Shown here one piece after another: positions 33,312-41,059 of a stretch of DNA of 41,916 nucleotides. The first letter of the stretch is position 1. Every line of letters begins with the position of its first letter. The DNA lies in the NCBI RefSeq assembly GCF_004793545.1, contig NZ_SRYA01000042.1, positions 1 through 41,916 on the forward strand, read 5' to 3'. This stretch comes from Petralouisia muris. Its GTDB lineage: Bacteria; Bacillota; Clostridia; Lachnospirales; Lachnospiraceae. The notes under the pieces are model-generated. The model saw nothing but the letters and a program-made list of their open reading frames with translations, was not told the origin of the DNA and ran no database searches. A program made the translations under genes and the position numbers.

Positions 33312-33514
33312 TCCGTCCCACCTCCCAGAAAAGAGATGACCTTGTTCCCCTTGATGCTCTTTTGCAGCTCGTTGATGAGCGTGATGTCCGCCACCGTGAT
33401 GCCCTGCATGGAGAGAATGTCGTCCATCGTCATGGCGGCAATGGCTTTTTCTTCGGTAAAGCCTGCTTCAAATATCTTATTTAAAACCTTAACGGCTTTC
33501 TGGTTGACTGCCAT
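33308..33514 (-). CDS. Small helical protein of unknown function (68 aa)
   Basis: MAVNQKAVKVLNKIFEAGF and the following TEEKAIAAMTMDDILSMQGI look like two or three helices of a small DNA- or protein-binding module. AGGAGG precedes the ATG at 33514. It ends overlapping the GTG start of the next gene (GTGA), so translation is coupled. I cannot assign a family. Confidence 0.8.
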   Translation of the reverse strand: MAVNQKAVKVLNKIFEAGFTEEKAIAAMTMDDILSMQGITVADITLINELQKSIKGNKVISFLGGGTE

Positions 33515-33526
33515 GTTCCTTTCCTC

Positions 33527-34225
33527 CTATCGTTCATGGTCTTTGTGCTTCGGGGCTTTCTGTGCGGACGGCGGCTCCTGCGGCTTCGGCTCATACGTTG
33601 CCCCGTTTTTCTCCATGCGCTCGGCAAACTCGCAGATGTGGTAGAGGTTGCTGTCCACCTCGGTATGGCATGCGTCAATGAAACGGCAGGTCTTTTCCGC
33701 CTTTTCTCCCCAATCATAAGTGATGATAATTTTCCCGCCGTCTGGGATGCGGAACAGCTCTTTGTAATGGGGGTCTATAAAGCGGATTCCCTGTTCCGCT
33801 CTGGATATATGCCTATCGAGCCATTCTTTCACATAGCAATAGCAGTAAAAGTTATAGTCGCCCTTTGTCGGGTTGCAGCGGAGCAGGAAAGCGTGCTTGT
33901 CGGTATCCGCACGGAAGCCGTACTCGGTACAGTAGCTGCCCTGAAATGCGCTTTCGGGATTTTCCCTCGCAAATGCCGCCATGTCATAGCGGCTGTGCAG
34001 AAGCCCCTTATCTTCACGCAGGGTATTGATAACATCGTCCAGACCTGTCTTAAACTCGTCCGTTTTCCACTGTTTTCTGGTATCAAACCAAGTGGTATGA
34101 AAGCCATATCCAGAAGTGTTAAAATCACCTCGGAGATGACCGATACATCCCGTCTGTCCCTCAAGCTGCATACTCTGGGCATAGGTGTATTTCTGTTCGG
34201 ATTGCGTCAAAGCCCGTATCTCCAT
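33527..34225 (-). CDS. Conserved ICE protein with a repeated C-terminal domain (232 aa)
   Basis: The N-terminal part (MEIRALTQSEQKYTYAQS...GQTGCIGHLRGDF) looks like a domain found in other Clostridia ICE proteins, and the middle contains FLLRCNPTKGDYNFYCYCYVKEWLDRHI. The C-terminal 75 residues are paralogous to the protein at 33087-33311. No catalytic motif is evident and there is no membrane segment. ATG at 34225 overlaps the previous gene's stop as TGATG; the longer frame to 34351 is rejected because it overlaps that gene. The function is unknown. Confidence 0.85.
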   Translation of the reverse strand: MEIRALTQSEQKYTYAQSMQLEGQTGCIGHLRGDFNTSGYGFHTTWFDTRKQWKTDEFKTGLDDVINTLREDKGLLHSRYDMAAFARENPESAFQGSYCTEYGFRADTDKHAFLLRCNPTKGDYNFYCYCYVKEWLDRHISRAEQGIRFIDPHYKELFRIPDGGKIIITYDWGEKAEKTCRFIDACHTEVDSNLYHICEFAERMEKNGATYEPKPQEPPSAQKAPKHKDHER

Positions 34226-34830
34226 CAGCGTTCCTCCCTGCTCTTTGATTTTTTCGCCTTTTCCTGCGATTGGATTTTTGCAAGAGCTTCCTTTGCCCAG
34301 ACGGGCATCTTCTCTGGCTTGATTTCCCCAAGCACGTCGCACCGTTCCCATCGGGCGTGCTTTCCGTCCGCAAGGGAAGTGCCGAACACCGCCTGCCCCC
34401 TGCCGCCCAATGCGCCGTGACCGCCGTCTGCCAGTACAAGCTGGTAGGCAGAATGCCGATATTCATGGCGGTTGACCTCGGCATTGATGACAACGACCTT
34501 GTCCACAATGCTGCCGCACTTATCGTCTGGGATGCAGTCGTCTATGGTAAACGGGGTCATGTCAAACTTGAACTGTTCCTGCTCTGCCCGCACAATCCCT
34601 ATCTGTTCCTGCACCCTGTCGGTAAACATCTGCATGGCTTCCAGATAATCGTCAGAGCCGACCGCATCCGTCACCCATTCTGCGGACAGCGGGTTATCGT
34701 AAGTGCAGCAGCAGACAAGATACGGGTATTCCTCTTTCTCATCTATGCCGAACACGACTTCCTTTTTTCCGATGTGGATGCTCTGCGTGACCTCATAGGA
34801 GCTAATCATCCGTTTTTCTTCGTTCTCCAT
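34225..34830 (-). CDS. Conserved ICE protein of unknown function (201 aa)
   Basis: The 201-aa protein (MENEEKRMISSYEVTQSI...) has a beta-rich N-terminal part with CCCTYDNPLSAEWVTDAVG and a long Lys-rich tail ending KSKSREER. AAAGGAG lies before the ATG. It overlaps the small zinc-ribbon gene upstream by 29 bases in another frame and the next gene by one base (TGATG). I do not recognise the family; it is in the set of small proteins between the adhesin and the giant methyltransferase-helicase. Confidence 0.83.
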   Translation of the reverse strand: MENEEKRMISSYEVTQSIHIGKKEVVFGIDEKEEYPYLVCCCTYDNPLSAEWVTDAVGSDDYLEAMQMFTDRVQEQIGIVRAEQEQFKFDMTPFTIDDCIPDDKCGSIVDKVVVINAEVNRHEYRHSAYQLVLADGGHGALGGRGQAVFGTSLADGKHARWERCDVLGEIKPEKMPVWAKEALAKIQSQEKAKKSKSREER

Positions 34831-34978
34831 CTTGCTTCTCCTTTCCCTGCTTTTTCTCCCTCTGCCAGTCTAAAACCTTTCGGATGCAGACGTCGCAGAA
34901 GATAACACGGCTGTCCTTATATCGGGGGTAAGGACAGTCCGTGCAGTCATATTTCTTTTCCTTACCGCTCTCGGTCAT
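34802..34978 (-). CDS. Small zinc-ribbon-like protein (58 aa)
   Basis: The translation begins MTESGKEKKYDCTDCPYPRY and has two CxxC pairs (CTDC at 12-15 and CDVC at 28-31), then a Lys/Glu-rich tail. This is a zinc-ribbon pattern, so DNA or protein binding is likely but unproven. Its start overlaps the previous gene's end by 17 bases and its end overlaps the next start by 29 bases. It is missed by gene finders with a 60-aa cut-off. I recall similar small proteins in Clostridia ICEs. Confidence 0.75.
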   Translation of the reverse strand: MTESGKEKKYDCTDCPYPRYKDSRVIFCDVCIRKVLDWQREKKQGKEKQDGERRKTDD

Positions 34979-35237
34979 CGTGTTGCTTCGCCTTTTTATC
35001 GGGCTGTTGGTTGTATGGCATCTGGCACTCCGACTGGTAGCGTTCGTTCAGCTTTTCCCTCGCCGCTTCAAGGGTGTTGCAGTAGCAGCCCCAATAGTAG
35101 TTGTCGCCGCCCTTGCAGTACCAGCATACATAAGGGTTCGGGGCTTTCGGGTGATGCCCGATGACAAGCTCCGTGTTCCCGATAGTGCAGCCCTCTATGA
35201 TTTCATAGCCCTGATTGGAGCGTGTTCCACCGTCCAT
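34962..35237 (-). CDS. Small aromatic/cysteine-rich ICE protein (91 aa)
   Basis: The protein (MDGGTRSNQGYEIIEGCTIG...) has the block NPYVCWYCKGGDNYYWGCYC, with several Cys, Trp and Tyr, then a charged tail with many Gln and Arg. The cysteines could bind a metal. GAGGAGG lies 7 bases before the ATG. The function is unknown; it is one of the small proteins between the adhesin and the giant gene. Confidence 0.8.
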   Translation of the reverse strand: MDGGTRSNQGYEIIEGCTIGNTELVIGHHPKAPNPYVCWYCKGGDNYYWGCYCNTLEAAREKLNERYQSECQMPYNQQPDKKAKQHDDRER

Positions 35238-35272
35238 AGGCGTTCCTCCTCTCTTTAAATTTTTTATTCACT

Positions 35273-35578
35273 TCAAGATTCTTTGGCATATCTGCGGTAT
35301 GCCTTTTCCCCTTTGGCTCTGATTTTCTGCATCCGCACGCTCCCTAAAAGTTCGGGGCATTTCTCCTGCAATTTGCGGCGTGTCCTGCCCACGCTCTCAA
35401 AGCTCGGCAAGCCAAGCTCCTTATGCCTTGTCATTATTTCTGCAAGCGGCATAGCTCCCGCATCTTTCAGATAAAAGTTGCAGAGGGCAAGGTACAGCAC
35501 CATGTCGTCATTTCTGGCGTCCTCATTCTCTTGCAGGACGATTCTGACTTTGCCCTCAATGGTTTTCAGACTGTCCAT
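35273..35578 (-). CDS. Conserved helical ICE protein (101 aa)
   Basis: The 101-aa protein (MDSLKTIEGKVRIVLQENED...) is helical and basic at its end, with a segment LGLPSFESVGRTRRKLQEKCPEL that looks like a recognition helix. A DNA-binding role is possible but not shown. ATG at 35578 is taken because GGAGG lies 5 bases upstream; the ATG 12 bases earlier overlaps this ribosome site. Confidence 0.8.
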   Translation of the reverse strand: MDSLKTIEGKVRIVLQENEDARNDDMVLYLALCNFYLKDAGAMPLAEIMTRHKELGLPSFESVGRTRRKLQEKCPELLGSVRMQKIRAKGEKAYRRYAKES

Positions 35579-35652
35579 AATTACCTCCATTCATGGAAAG
35601 AGGACGGTCGCTGAAAACCGCCCCAATCCACATCAGTAAAATATTTCTCAAA

Positions 35653-35736
35653 CTATTTCCTGCGGAGATGCAGCCACGCAGCCGCACCGCCGATAAACGC
35701 CACAAGCACAATGGCGATAATGGTTTTTCCCCTCAT
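35653..35736 (-). CDS. Tiny membrane protein (27 aa) after the adhesin gene
   Basis: The translation starts MRGKTIIAIVLVAFIGG and ends AAAWLHLRRK: one membrane helix (5-22) and a basic tail. AAGGAGG lies 10 bases before the ATG, overlapping the adhesin stop region, which suggests coupled expression. Its size makes the assignment tentative, but the ribosome site and helix are clear. Confidence 0.5.
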   Translation of the reverse strand: MRGKTIIAIVLVAFIGGAAAWLHLRRK

Positions 35737-35741
35737 CCTGC

Positions 35742-38700
35742 TTAGTCCTCCTTTTTCTTTCTTCCGCACTGGTAGCCTGCAAATCCGAAGATTCCCGCAC
35801 CGACTGTAAATGCCGCCGCAAGGCTTACCCACAAGCCGAGATTAAAGTCGTCGCCTGTTTTCGGGGTGTCACGCAGCTCGTTGTGCATGGTTACGGTTGC
35901 CGTTTCATCCGTCTTGATGGTCACTTTCTGGTCGGCGGGCAGGATATAGCCAGAAGATGCCTTGTCGCTGACCTCGGACACGGTGTATTCGCCGATACGC
36001 AAGCCGTCAATGACGATTTCACCGTTTTTGTCCGTCTTGAATGTCTGGTCATAATCTTTTCCAATCACACGGAAAGAGAAGCCCTCCACCTTGCCGTCAG
36101 AAGATGTCTTGACGATTTTCAGCGAGCCTTTCTGGGCTTCATTTAAGAAGCCCTTGCCCGCTTCATTCTCCACGTTGTAGGTCTTGCCGTTTTCCTCAAT
36201 GGATACGGGATAGACGTTCTCATCCAGTACGAAGCCTGTCGGGGCGGTTTTCTCACGGACAAGATACTTGCCGTACCGCAGGTCGTTCATCTGGTAAACG
36301 CCTTTCTCTACCTCGCCCATCTCGCCGAGCAGCACGTCTTTCTTGTCCAGTTTTCCATCTTCGTTTGTATCAGAGTAAACCTCGAATACCGCACCTGTGA
36401 GCTTGTTGTCTGGGTAGTCCTTGTCTACTTTCGTCAGGGAGAGATTGCCTTTGATAAAATAATTTACAAGCTCAATCTCCACAACTTCATCAACCTCACT
36501 GATAGTTACGCTGATTTCTTCCTCTGAGAGTACATATCCTTTCGGGCTTTCGATTTCACGGATAACCCATGTGCCAAACGGAACTTCGGCAAAAGAAAAA
36601 CTGCCGTCATCCTCGGATGTGGCAGTCGCAATCGCATTTTCCTTTGTATATTCCGTTGTCCCCATCTTAAAGATGCCGATTAAAGCACCGCCTAAATCCT
36701 CACCGTCCTCATTGGACTTTTTGCCGCTGACAGAACCGTAAATCAGTTCATTTTCAATGGCTTCGCCCTCGTTTGCCGTAATGTTCACAACGGCGGTTTC
36801 CTGCCCTGCATATTCAAAATCAACAGGGTACTTCTCATCGCTGACAAGGTAAGCGGCGTTTGTGCTGATTTCCTGCACATAATAGCTGCCCATCGGCAAG
36901 TCGCTGATTGCTTTTCCGTGACCGTTCTCGTCAAGGAAAATTACCTCAATCAATCCATCGGCAGGGATTGTTGTGCCGTCTGCGGCGGTCAGCTCCTCGG
37001 CTGCATACAGACCGAACGTAACGTCTTTGATTTCACCGTTGCTGCCTACGCCGTATGCTTCGTCAACCTCAAGGCTCTTGATTACGTCAATTTCCACACG
37101 CTGACGCTCGTTGTAAAACTTTGTGCCTGTTTCCGTCACTTCGATTTCCTGCCCTGCATACACAAGCTCCACGGCATGGATTTCATCATTCAGCACCATT
37201 CCATATGGGGCGGTCACTTCCTTTACCTCATACTTTCCGAGATAAAGCTCTTTGGATTCCGCTGTGCCATCTTCCCCTGTGGTAAGCGTGTCCACGACTT
37301 CGCCTTTCTCGGCTCTAACTGTGCCATCGGTTGTGATGATGTCCTCGGCTGCGCTAATCTCATAGACCGCTCCCTCAAGGCTGTCTACTGCAAAAATCGG
37401 CTGGTACAGCCCCTTGTTTCCCGATACCCTGCTGAATACCTCGCCAGATTTTCCTACCGTGATTTTCCCTTTCTGCGCCATGTTGGAGCGTTCCACCTTT
37501 ACAATGGTGACGCCGCCCTCAATCTCGGAGTTTTCCTGCTCCACGTCAAAATAGACTGGCTCGGAGTCGAGGACATAACCGTATGGGGCTTGCACTTCAA
37601 CGAGGGAATAACCCTTGCCGTACTCTAAGGTCTGCGGCGTGATAAGCCCGCCGTCCGCCGTGGTGTAGAACGTGTCAATCTCCGTCACTTCTGGATAAGT
37701 GAATTTCATTGTTACAAGGTTTCCCTCTGGGTCGTAAATCTGGAATCCTGCACCTGCATAGGGGATGACCTTGCCCGTTTCTATATCCTTTTTCACAATC
37801 TTGATATAGCTTTCAAAATTGGCGTTATTGATAAGGTAGCGGTAGGTCTGGCTGTCCTTGCAGATGAACACGTCAAAGTCTTTCATCAGCTCCCGACCGT
37901 CCCATCCAGAGGTCTGGTGTACGGTATAGATGCCATACGGCATATCCTTTGTCTGGGCAAAGCCGTTCTCGTCACATATCAATGTGTCACGCTCGGTTTC
38001 CTCCGCCGCATCGAAGCTGCCTGCGGATTTCAAATATACCTCAAAAACAGCCCCCTCCTCTGGCGTTTCAATCTGGGTTTCGCCGTTGTCGGTGTGCTTG
38101 ATGATGGCGATATTGCCCTTGATTACCTGCTCGTTTACATCATTCTTGGCAGAATTATATTCCACGGTGTAAAGCTCTGGCTCTGCGCCTACATGGTGGG
38201 TTGTAGTATCTAACAGATAGCCCTCGGACGGGGCAATCTCACGGACGCTCCAATCATTTCCGCAGATATAATATTTCGTTGTGAACTGCCCGTTTTCATC
38301 GGTGGTGTAAGTGTCAACTAATTCCTCGCCCTTATAGATGCCGTAAACCGCACCTGCAAGTGTGGCGTCGCCCTGCGGCTTCTTCCCCGTTTCCACGTCG
38401 GTCTTTAATACCGTGACGTTGAATTTCTTTAAGATGTTGGTAAAGCTGCGTTTCGTGACCTTTTTCCACTCAATCGGGGCGGTCTGGGATGCAGGGACAA
38501 CGTAACGGATAGCCGTGTCCACTTCCTCAAGGGTGTACGGCGTGCTGCCGCTGATAAGGACGTTCTCAAACTTCGCCAATCCATTCTTATCGGTCACGGC
38601 GTATTCATCAACCGCCAATCCGCTTAAAGAAGTGCCGTAAAGGTGGAACTTCACGCCATCCACAAGATTGTCCTCGGATGTTTTCACAACCTCAAGGCTT

Positions 38701-39890
38701 CCACGCTTCAAGGTATTGCTGAACGTGACCGTAGAGGTTTTCCCGCCGATAATCGTCACGGTCTGTGTTTTCTGCGGCTCGTAGCGGTCGATGGACTGTT
38801 CCGTGACGGTGTAAGTGCCAGGGAATAAGCCCTCCACCGTGATATTTCCGTCTTTATCTGTCTTTACGGTCTTGTTGAAGCCGTCGCCCTTGATGGTAAA
38901 GGAAATCCCCGCAACAACGCCGTCCTCGGAAGTCTTTTTTAATGCGACCGTCCCTGTCGGCGTTTCCACGTTGATATATGCCGTCATGGTGTCCACGTTC
39001 TCCACGCCCGTAATGACATCCTGCAGGTTCGGGTCGCCGTAGGCAATCATCTTCGCCCCGCTGCTGACCGTCGGCGTGTTATTTCTCGTTGCTGTAATCC
39101 TCGCCTTGCCATCAATCGCCTTTTTTGACGTGATGGTGAGCTTGTTCCCAGACTTGGACACCTTTACATTGCTGTCGGAGCTGGTAAAGGAATATTCGGA
39201 CAACACGCCGTTGCTGTCGGTCAGCGTAAGGCTGTATTTGCCGTCCTTATAGGCAAGCTCCTTTGTAATGTCCTTTTTGCCCGCCGACATAAAACTCGGA
39301 ATCGTGCTGTGCCTTGTCATGAATGACACAATCTGGTCGTAAGCCGCCCTCGCCCCGCTGTTTGCATAGTTCGAGCCAAAGTGCAGGCTGTAAACGGTTG
39401 CGCTTGTCTGGCTGTACGGGCTTGCAGAGTTGCGGCATCCCGTGACGAACTCCCACACAAGGGTCTGGGTGGCAAGCCATTTCTCGTCGTCACTTCCAGA
39501 CAGGTTCCCGCTGTTCCCCTGATAGCCGTAGAGCAGGGCAAGCCCCACCGCCTTTTTCTGGTCTGCGGAGAGGGCGTTCCATGTGTTGGAAGACGCCTTT
39601 GCCAGTGTATTCCCTGTTTTTAAGGGTACGCCCGGCTGAAGGCAGAACGCCGTTTCCCCGTCCACATACATACGGTACTTATATTCGCCCGTACCTCCTG
39701 CGGTATGACCGCCGATGTTCGCACTGGAATTATATCTGATTGCGTTCCCTGCGCCGTCGTAGGTGTGAGTAAAGCTAATCGTGCCGATGTCGCCCGCCGC
39801 AAACGCTGTCGTTGCAGGGACTGCGGACAGTGCCGTAACCGCAGCCAAAGCAAACGCCGCAGCCCTTTGAAATAATTTACGAATCTTCAT
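35742..39890 (-). CDS. Giant thioester/SpaA-domain surface adhesin with sortase signal (1382 aa)
   Basis: The protein should be displayed on the wall and help contact recipient cells or host surfaces. A signal peptide (1-31, ending AFA) precedes a thioester-type domain (about 32-290) with FCLQPGVPL and TQTLVWEFV, the Cys and Gln partners of a thioester bond. About ten SpaA/Cna-B-like domains follow (from about 305 to 1335), with repeated landmarks such as VREIAPSEGYLLD, VEVQAPYGYVLD and VREKTAPTGFVLD. Their glutamates usually form internal isopeptide bonds. The C-terminus has TPKTG, a membrane helix and KKKED, a sorting signal, with the sortase at 9885-10670 as likely partner. GGAGG lies before the ATG. 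An upstream terminator hairpin (39945-39967) suggests controlled expression. Confidence 0.94.
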   Translation of the reverse strand: MKIRKLFQRAAAFALAAVTALSAVPATTAFAAGDIGTISFTHTYDGAGNAIRYNSSANIGGHTAGGTGEYKYRMYVDGETAFCLQPGVPLKTGNTLAKASSNTWNALSADQKKAVGLALLYGYQGNSGNLSGSDDEKWLATQTLVWEFVTGCRNSASPYSQTSATVYSLHFGSNYANSGARAAYDQIVSFMTRHSTIPSFMSAGKKDITKELAYKDGKYSLTLTDSNGVLSEYSFTSSDSNVKVSKSGNKLTITSKKAIDGKARITATRNNTPTVSSGAKMIAYGDPNLQDVITGVENVDTMTAYINVETPTGTVALKKTSEDGVVAGISFTIKGDGFNKTVKTDKDGNITVEGLFPGTYTVTEQSIDRYEPQKTQTVTIIGGKTSTVTFSNTLKRGSLEVVKTSEDNLVDGVKFHLYGTSLSGLAVDEYAVTDKNGLAKFENVLISGSTPYTLEEVDTAIRYVVPASQTAPIEWKKVTKRSFTNILKKFNVTVLKTDVETGKKPQGDATLAGAVYGIYKGEELVDTYTTDENGQFTTKYYICGNDWSVREIAPSEGYLLDTTTHHVGAEPELYTVEYNSAKNDVNEQVIKGNIAIIKHTDNGETQIETPEEGAVFEVYLKSAGSFDAAEETERDTLICDENGFAQTKDMPYGIYTVHQTSGWDGRELMKDFDVFICKDSQTYRYLINNANFESYIKIVKKDIETGKVIPYAGAGFQIYDPEGNLVTMKFTYPEVTEIDTFYTTADGGLITPQTLEYGKGYSLVEVQAPYGYVLDSEPVYFDVEQENSEIEGGVTIVKVERSNMAQKGKITVGKSGEVFSRVSGNKGLYQPIFAVDSLEGAVYEISAAEDIITTDGTVRAEKGEVVDTLTTGEDGTAESKELYLGKYEVKEVTAPYGMVLNDEIHAVELVYAGQEIEVTETGTKFYNERQRVEIDVIKSLEVDEAYGVGSNGEIKDVTFGLYAAEELTAADGTTIPADGLIEVIFLDENGHGKAISDLPMGSYYVQEISTNAAYLVSDEKYPVDFEYAGQETAVVNITANEGEAIENELIYGSVSGKKSNEDGEDLGGALIGIFKMGTTEYTKENAIATATSEDDGSFSFAEVPFGTWVIREIESPKGYVLSEEEISVTISEVDEVVEIELVNYFIKGNLSLTKVDKDYPDNKLTGAVFEVYSDTNEDGKLDKKDVLLGEMGEVEKGVYQMNDLRYGKYLVREKTAPTGFVLDENVYPVSIEENGKTYNVENEAGKGFLNEAQKGSLKIVKTSSDGKVEGFSFRVIGKDYDQTFKTDKNGEIVIDGLRIGEYTVSEVSDKASSGYILPADQKVTIKTDETATVTMHNELRDTPKTGDDFNLGLWVSLAAAFTVGAGIFGFAGYQCGRKKKED

Positions 39891-39944
39891 TCATTACCTC
39901 CTGTTCGTTCTCTTGTTGATAGTTGCTCATTGATTTTCTGACAG

Positions 39945-39967
39945 AAAAAGCTGCCCCTCTGGACAGC
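39945..39967 (-). terminator. Intrinsic terminator or attenuator upstream of the adhesin gene
   Basis: On the - strand GCTGTCC-AGAG-GGGCAGC folds to a 7-bp stem with one G-U pair and is followed by TTTTT. It lies only 55 bases before the adhesin start, with no clear promoter in between. It can therefore act as an attenuator on transcripts coming from parB, or as a parB terminator with a promoter not recognised here. Confidence 0.65.
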
Positions 39968-40024
39968 CTTTAATAGTTCTTTTCTCGGATAGTTACTGGC
40001 AGTATCTAGGGGGAGAGGTGCGGA

Positions 40025-40077
40025 GAGGGGGAAGTCAAAAAATTTTTTCTGTTTCCCAAAGGGCAGACTTCCCCCTC
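40025..40077. promoter_or_regulatory. Perfect 12-bp inverted repeat between parB and the adhesin gene
   Basis: GAGGGGGAAGTC (40025-40036) and GACTTCCCCCTC (40066-40077) are perfect arms with a 29-base loop, itself containing CCC-AAA-GGG. It lies 35 bases after the parB stop. The A/T-rich loop and lack of a T-run right after the stem do not fit a simple terminator; a leader structure or a protein site is possible. Confidence 0.5.
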
Positions 40078-40111
40078 GGTGTCCACTTCAAAAATTCCCA
40101 TGTTTCCTGCC

Positions 40112-41059
40112 TTACCTCTCGTGAGCCTTGCTCCGCTGTAAGTGGCGGTTGTAGAACTCCAACGCCTTTATGACAAAATCCGTTTCCTGCCCTCTGGGGA
40201 TGGATTTCGGTATGAGCTTGGTTATCCGCTCGTCCTTAAAGGCGGGCTTCTCTTTCTGGTTCGGCTTTTCCTCCTGCATGATGCTCTGGATAACCTCATC
40301 CGTGAGCTTCCCCTCCTGCATGAACTTTTTCATCTTGATAGCCTGTGCAAGAGAGGGCGTGGCATCGTTGTAGCCCATCGCTTCTAAAAGCGTGTATTGC
40401 TGTTCCTCGGACAGATAGGAGATTTCCACCGCAGGGCGGAAAGCAATCTGGCGTTCATCAACCATTTGCAGGATTTCGGGTACAAGCTCGGTCAGACGGA
40501 TATAGCGAAAAATCTGATTTTTACTTTCCCCGACTTTCTCGGCAAGTTCATCACTTGAAGTAGCAAATCCAAAATTATTACCCACTGGGGAATAATTATC
40601 TTTTGTGGGTCTGCCTGCCTGTCTTTTCATCGCTTCAAGCCGCATCTTATATGCAAAGGCTTTCTCACTCGGCAAGATAGTAGTCCTTTGGAGATTACTC
40701 TCAACCATGACAATAATCGCTTCATCATGGGTCAGCTCCTTAACCTCACATTTCAGAGTTTCAAGCCCTGCAAGCTCGCAAGCCTTTTTCCGCCTGTGAC
40801 CGCTGATAAGCTCGTACCGTCCGTCCTCTTTCTGCCGAACTGTGGCAGGGGTCATTACGCCGCTCCGACTGACACTTTCAACAAGCTGTTCCATATCCTC
40901 ATTCATCAAAACCTTGAATGGGTGGTCTGGGAACTCATCAATTTCGGAAATGGGTATCTCCCTTATCTTGCTTAGATTCGCTTCTGCTCGGCTCTCGTCT
41001 GTTTCAAAGAGGTCATCGTATGCGGTCAGCTCGATTTTGCTTTCTCTGTTTCTCGCCAA
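40112..41059 (-). CDS. parB: ParB-type partition protein
   Basis: The 315-aa protein has a ParB N-terminal nuclease-like domain (about 35-130) with SGHRRKKACELAG (86-98) and NLQRTT, then a helix-turn-helix (about 169-189, SDELAEKVGESKNQIFRYIR). With ParA it should partition the excised element or help its maintenance. The start is taken as TTG at 41059, with GGAGG 9 bases upstream; the ATG at 41089 lies before this ribosome site and further inside parA. No parS was identified with certainty. Confidence 0.88.
   Translation of the reverse strand: MARNRESKIELTAYDDLFETDESRAEANLSKIREIPISEIDEFPDHPFKVLMNEDMEQLVESVSRSGVMTPATVRQKEDGRYELISGHRRKKACELAGLETLKCEVKELTHDEAIIVMVESNLQRTTILPSEKAFAYKMRLEAMKRQAGRPTKDNYSPVGNNFGFATSSDELAEKVGESKNQIFRYIRLTELVPEILQMVDERQIAFRPAVEISYLSEEQQYTLLEAMGYNDATPSLAQAIKMKKFMQEGKLTDEVIQSIMQEEKPNQKEKPAFKDERITKLIPKSIPRGQETDFVIKALEFYNRHLQRSKAHER

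Noticed and set aside
33536-34420. + strand open frame of 294 aa
   Set aside because: It is antisense to two well-supported overlapping genes with good starts; no ribosome site or recognisable domain was seen.
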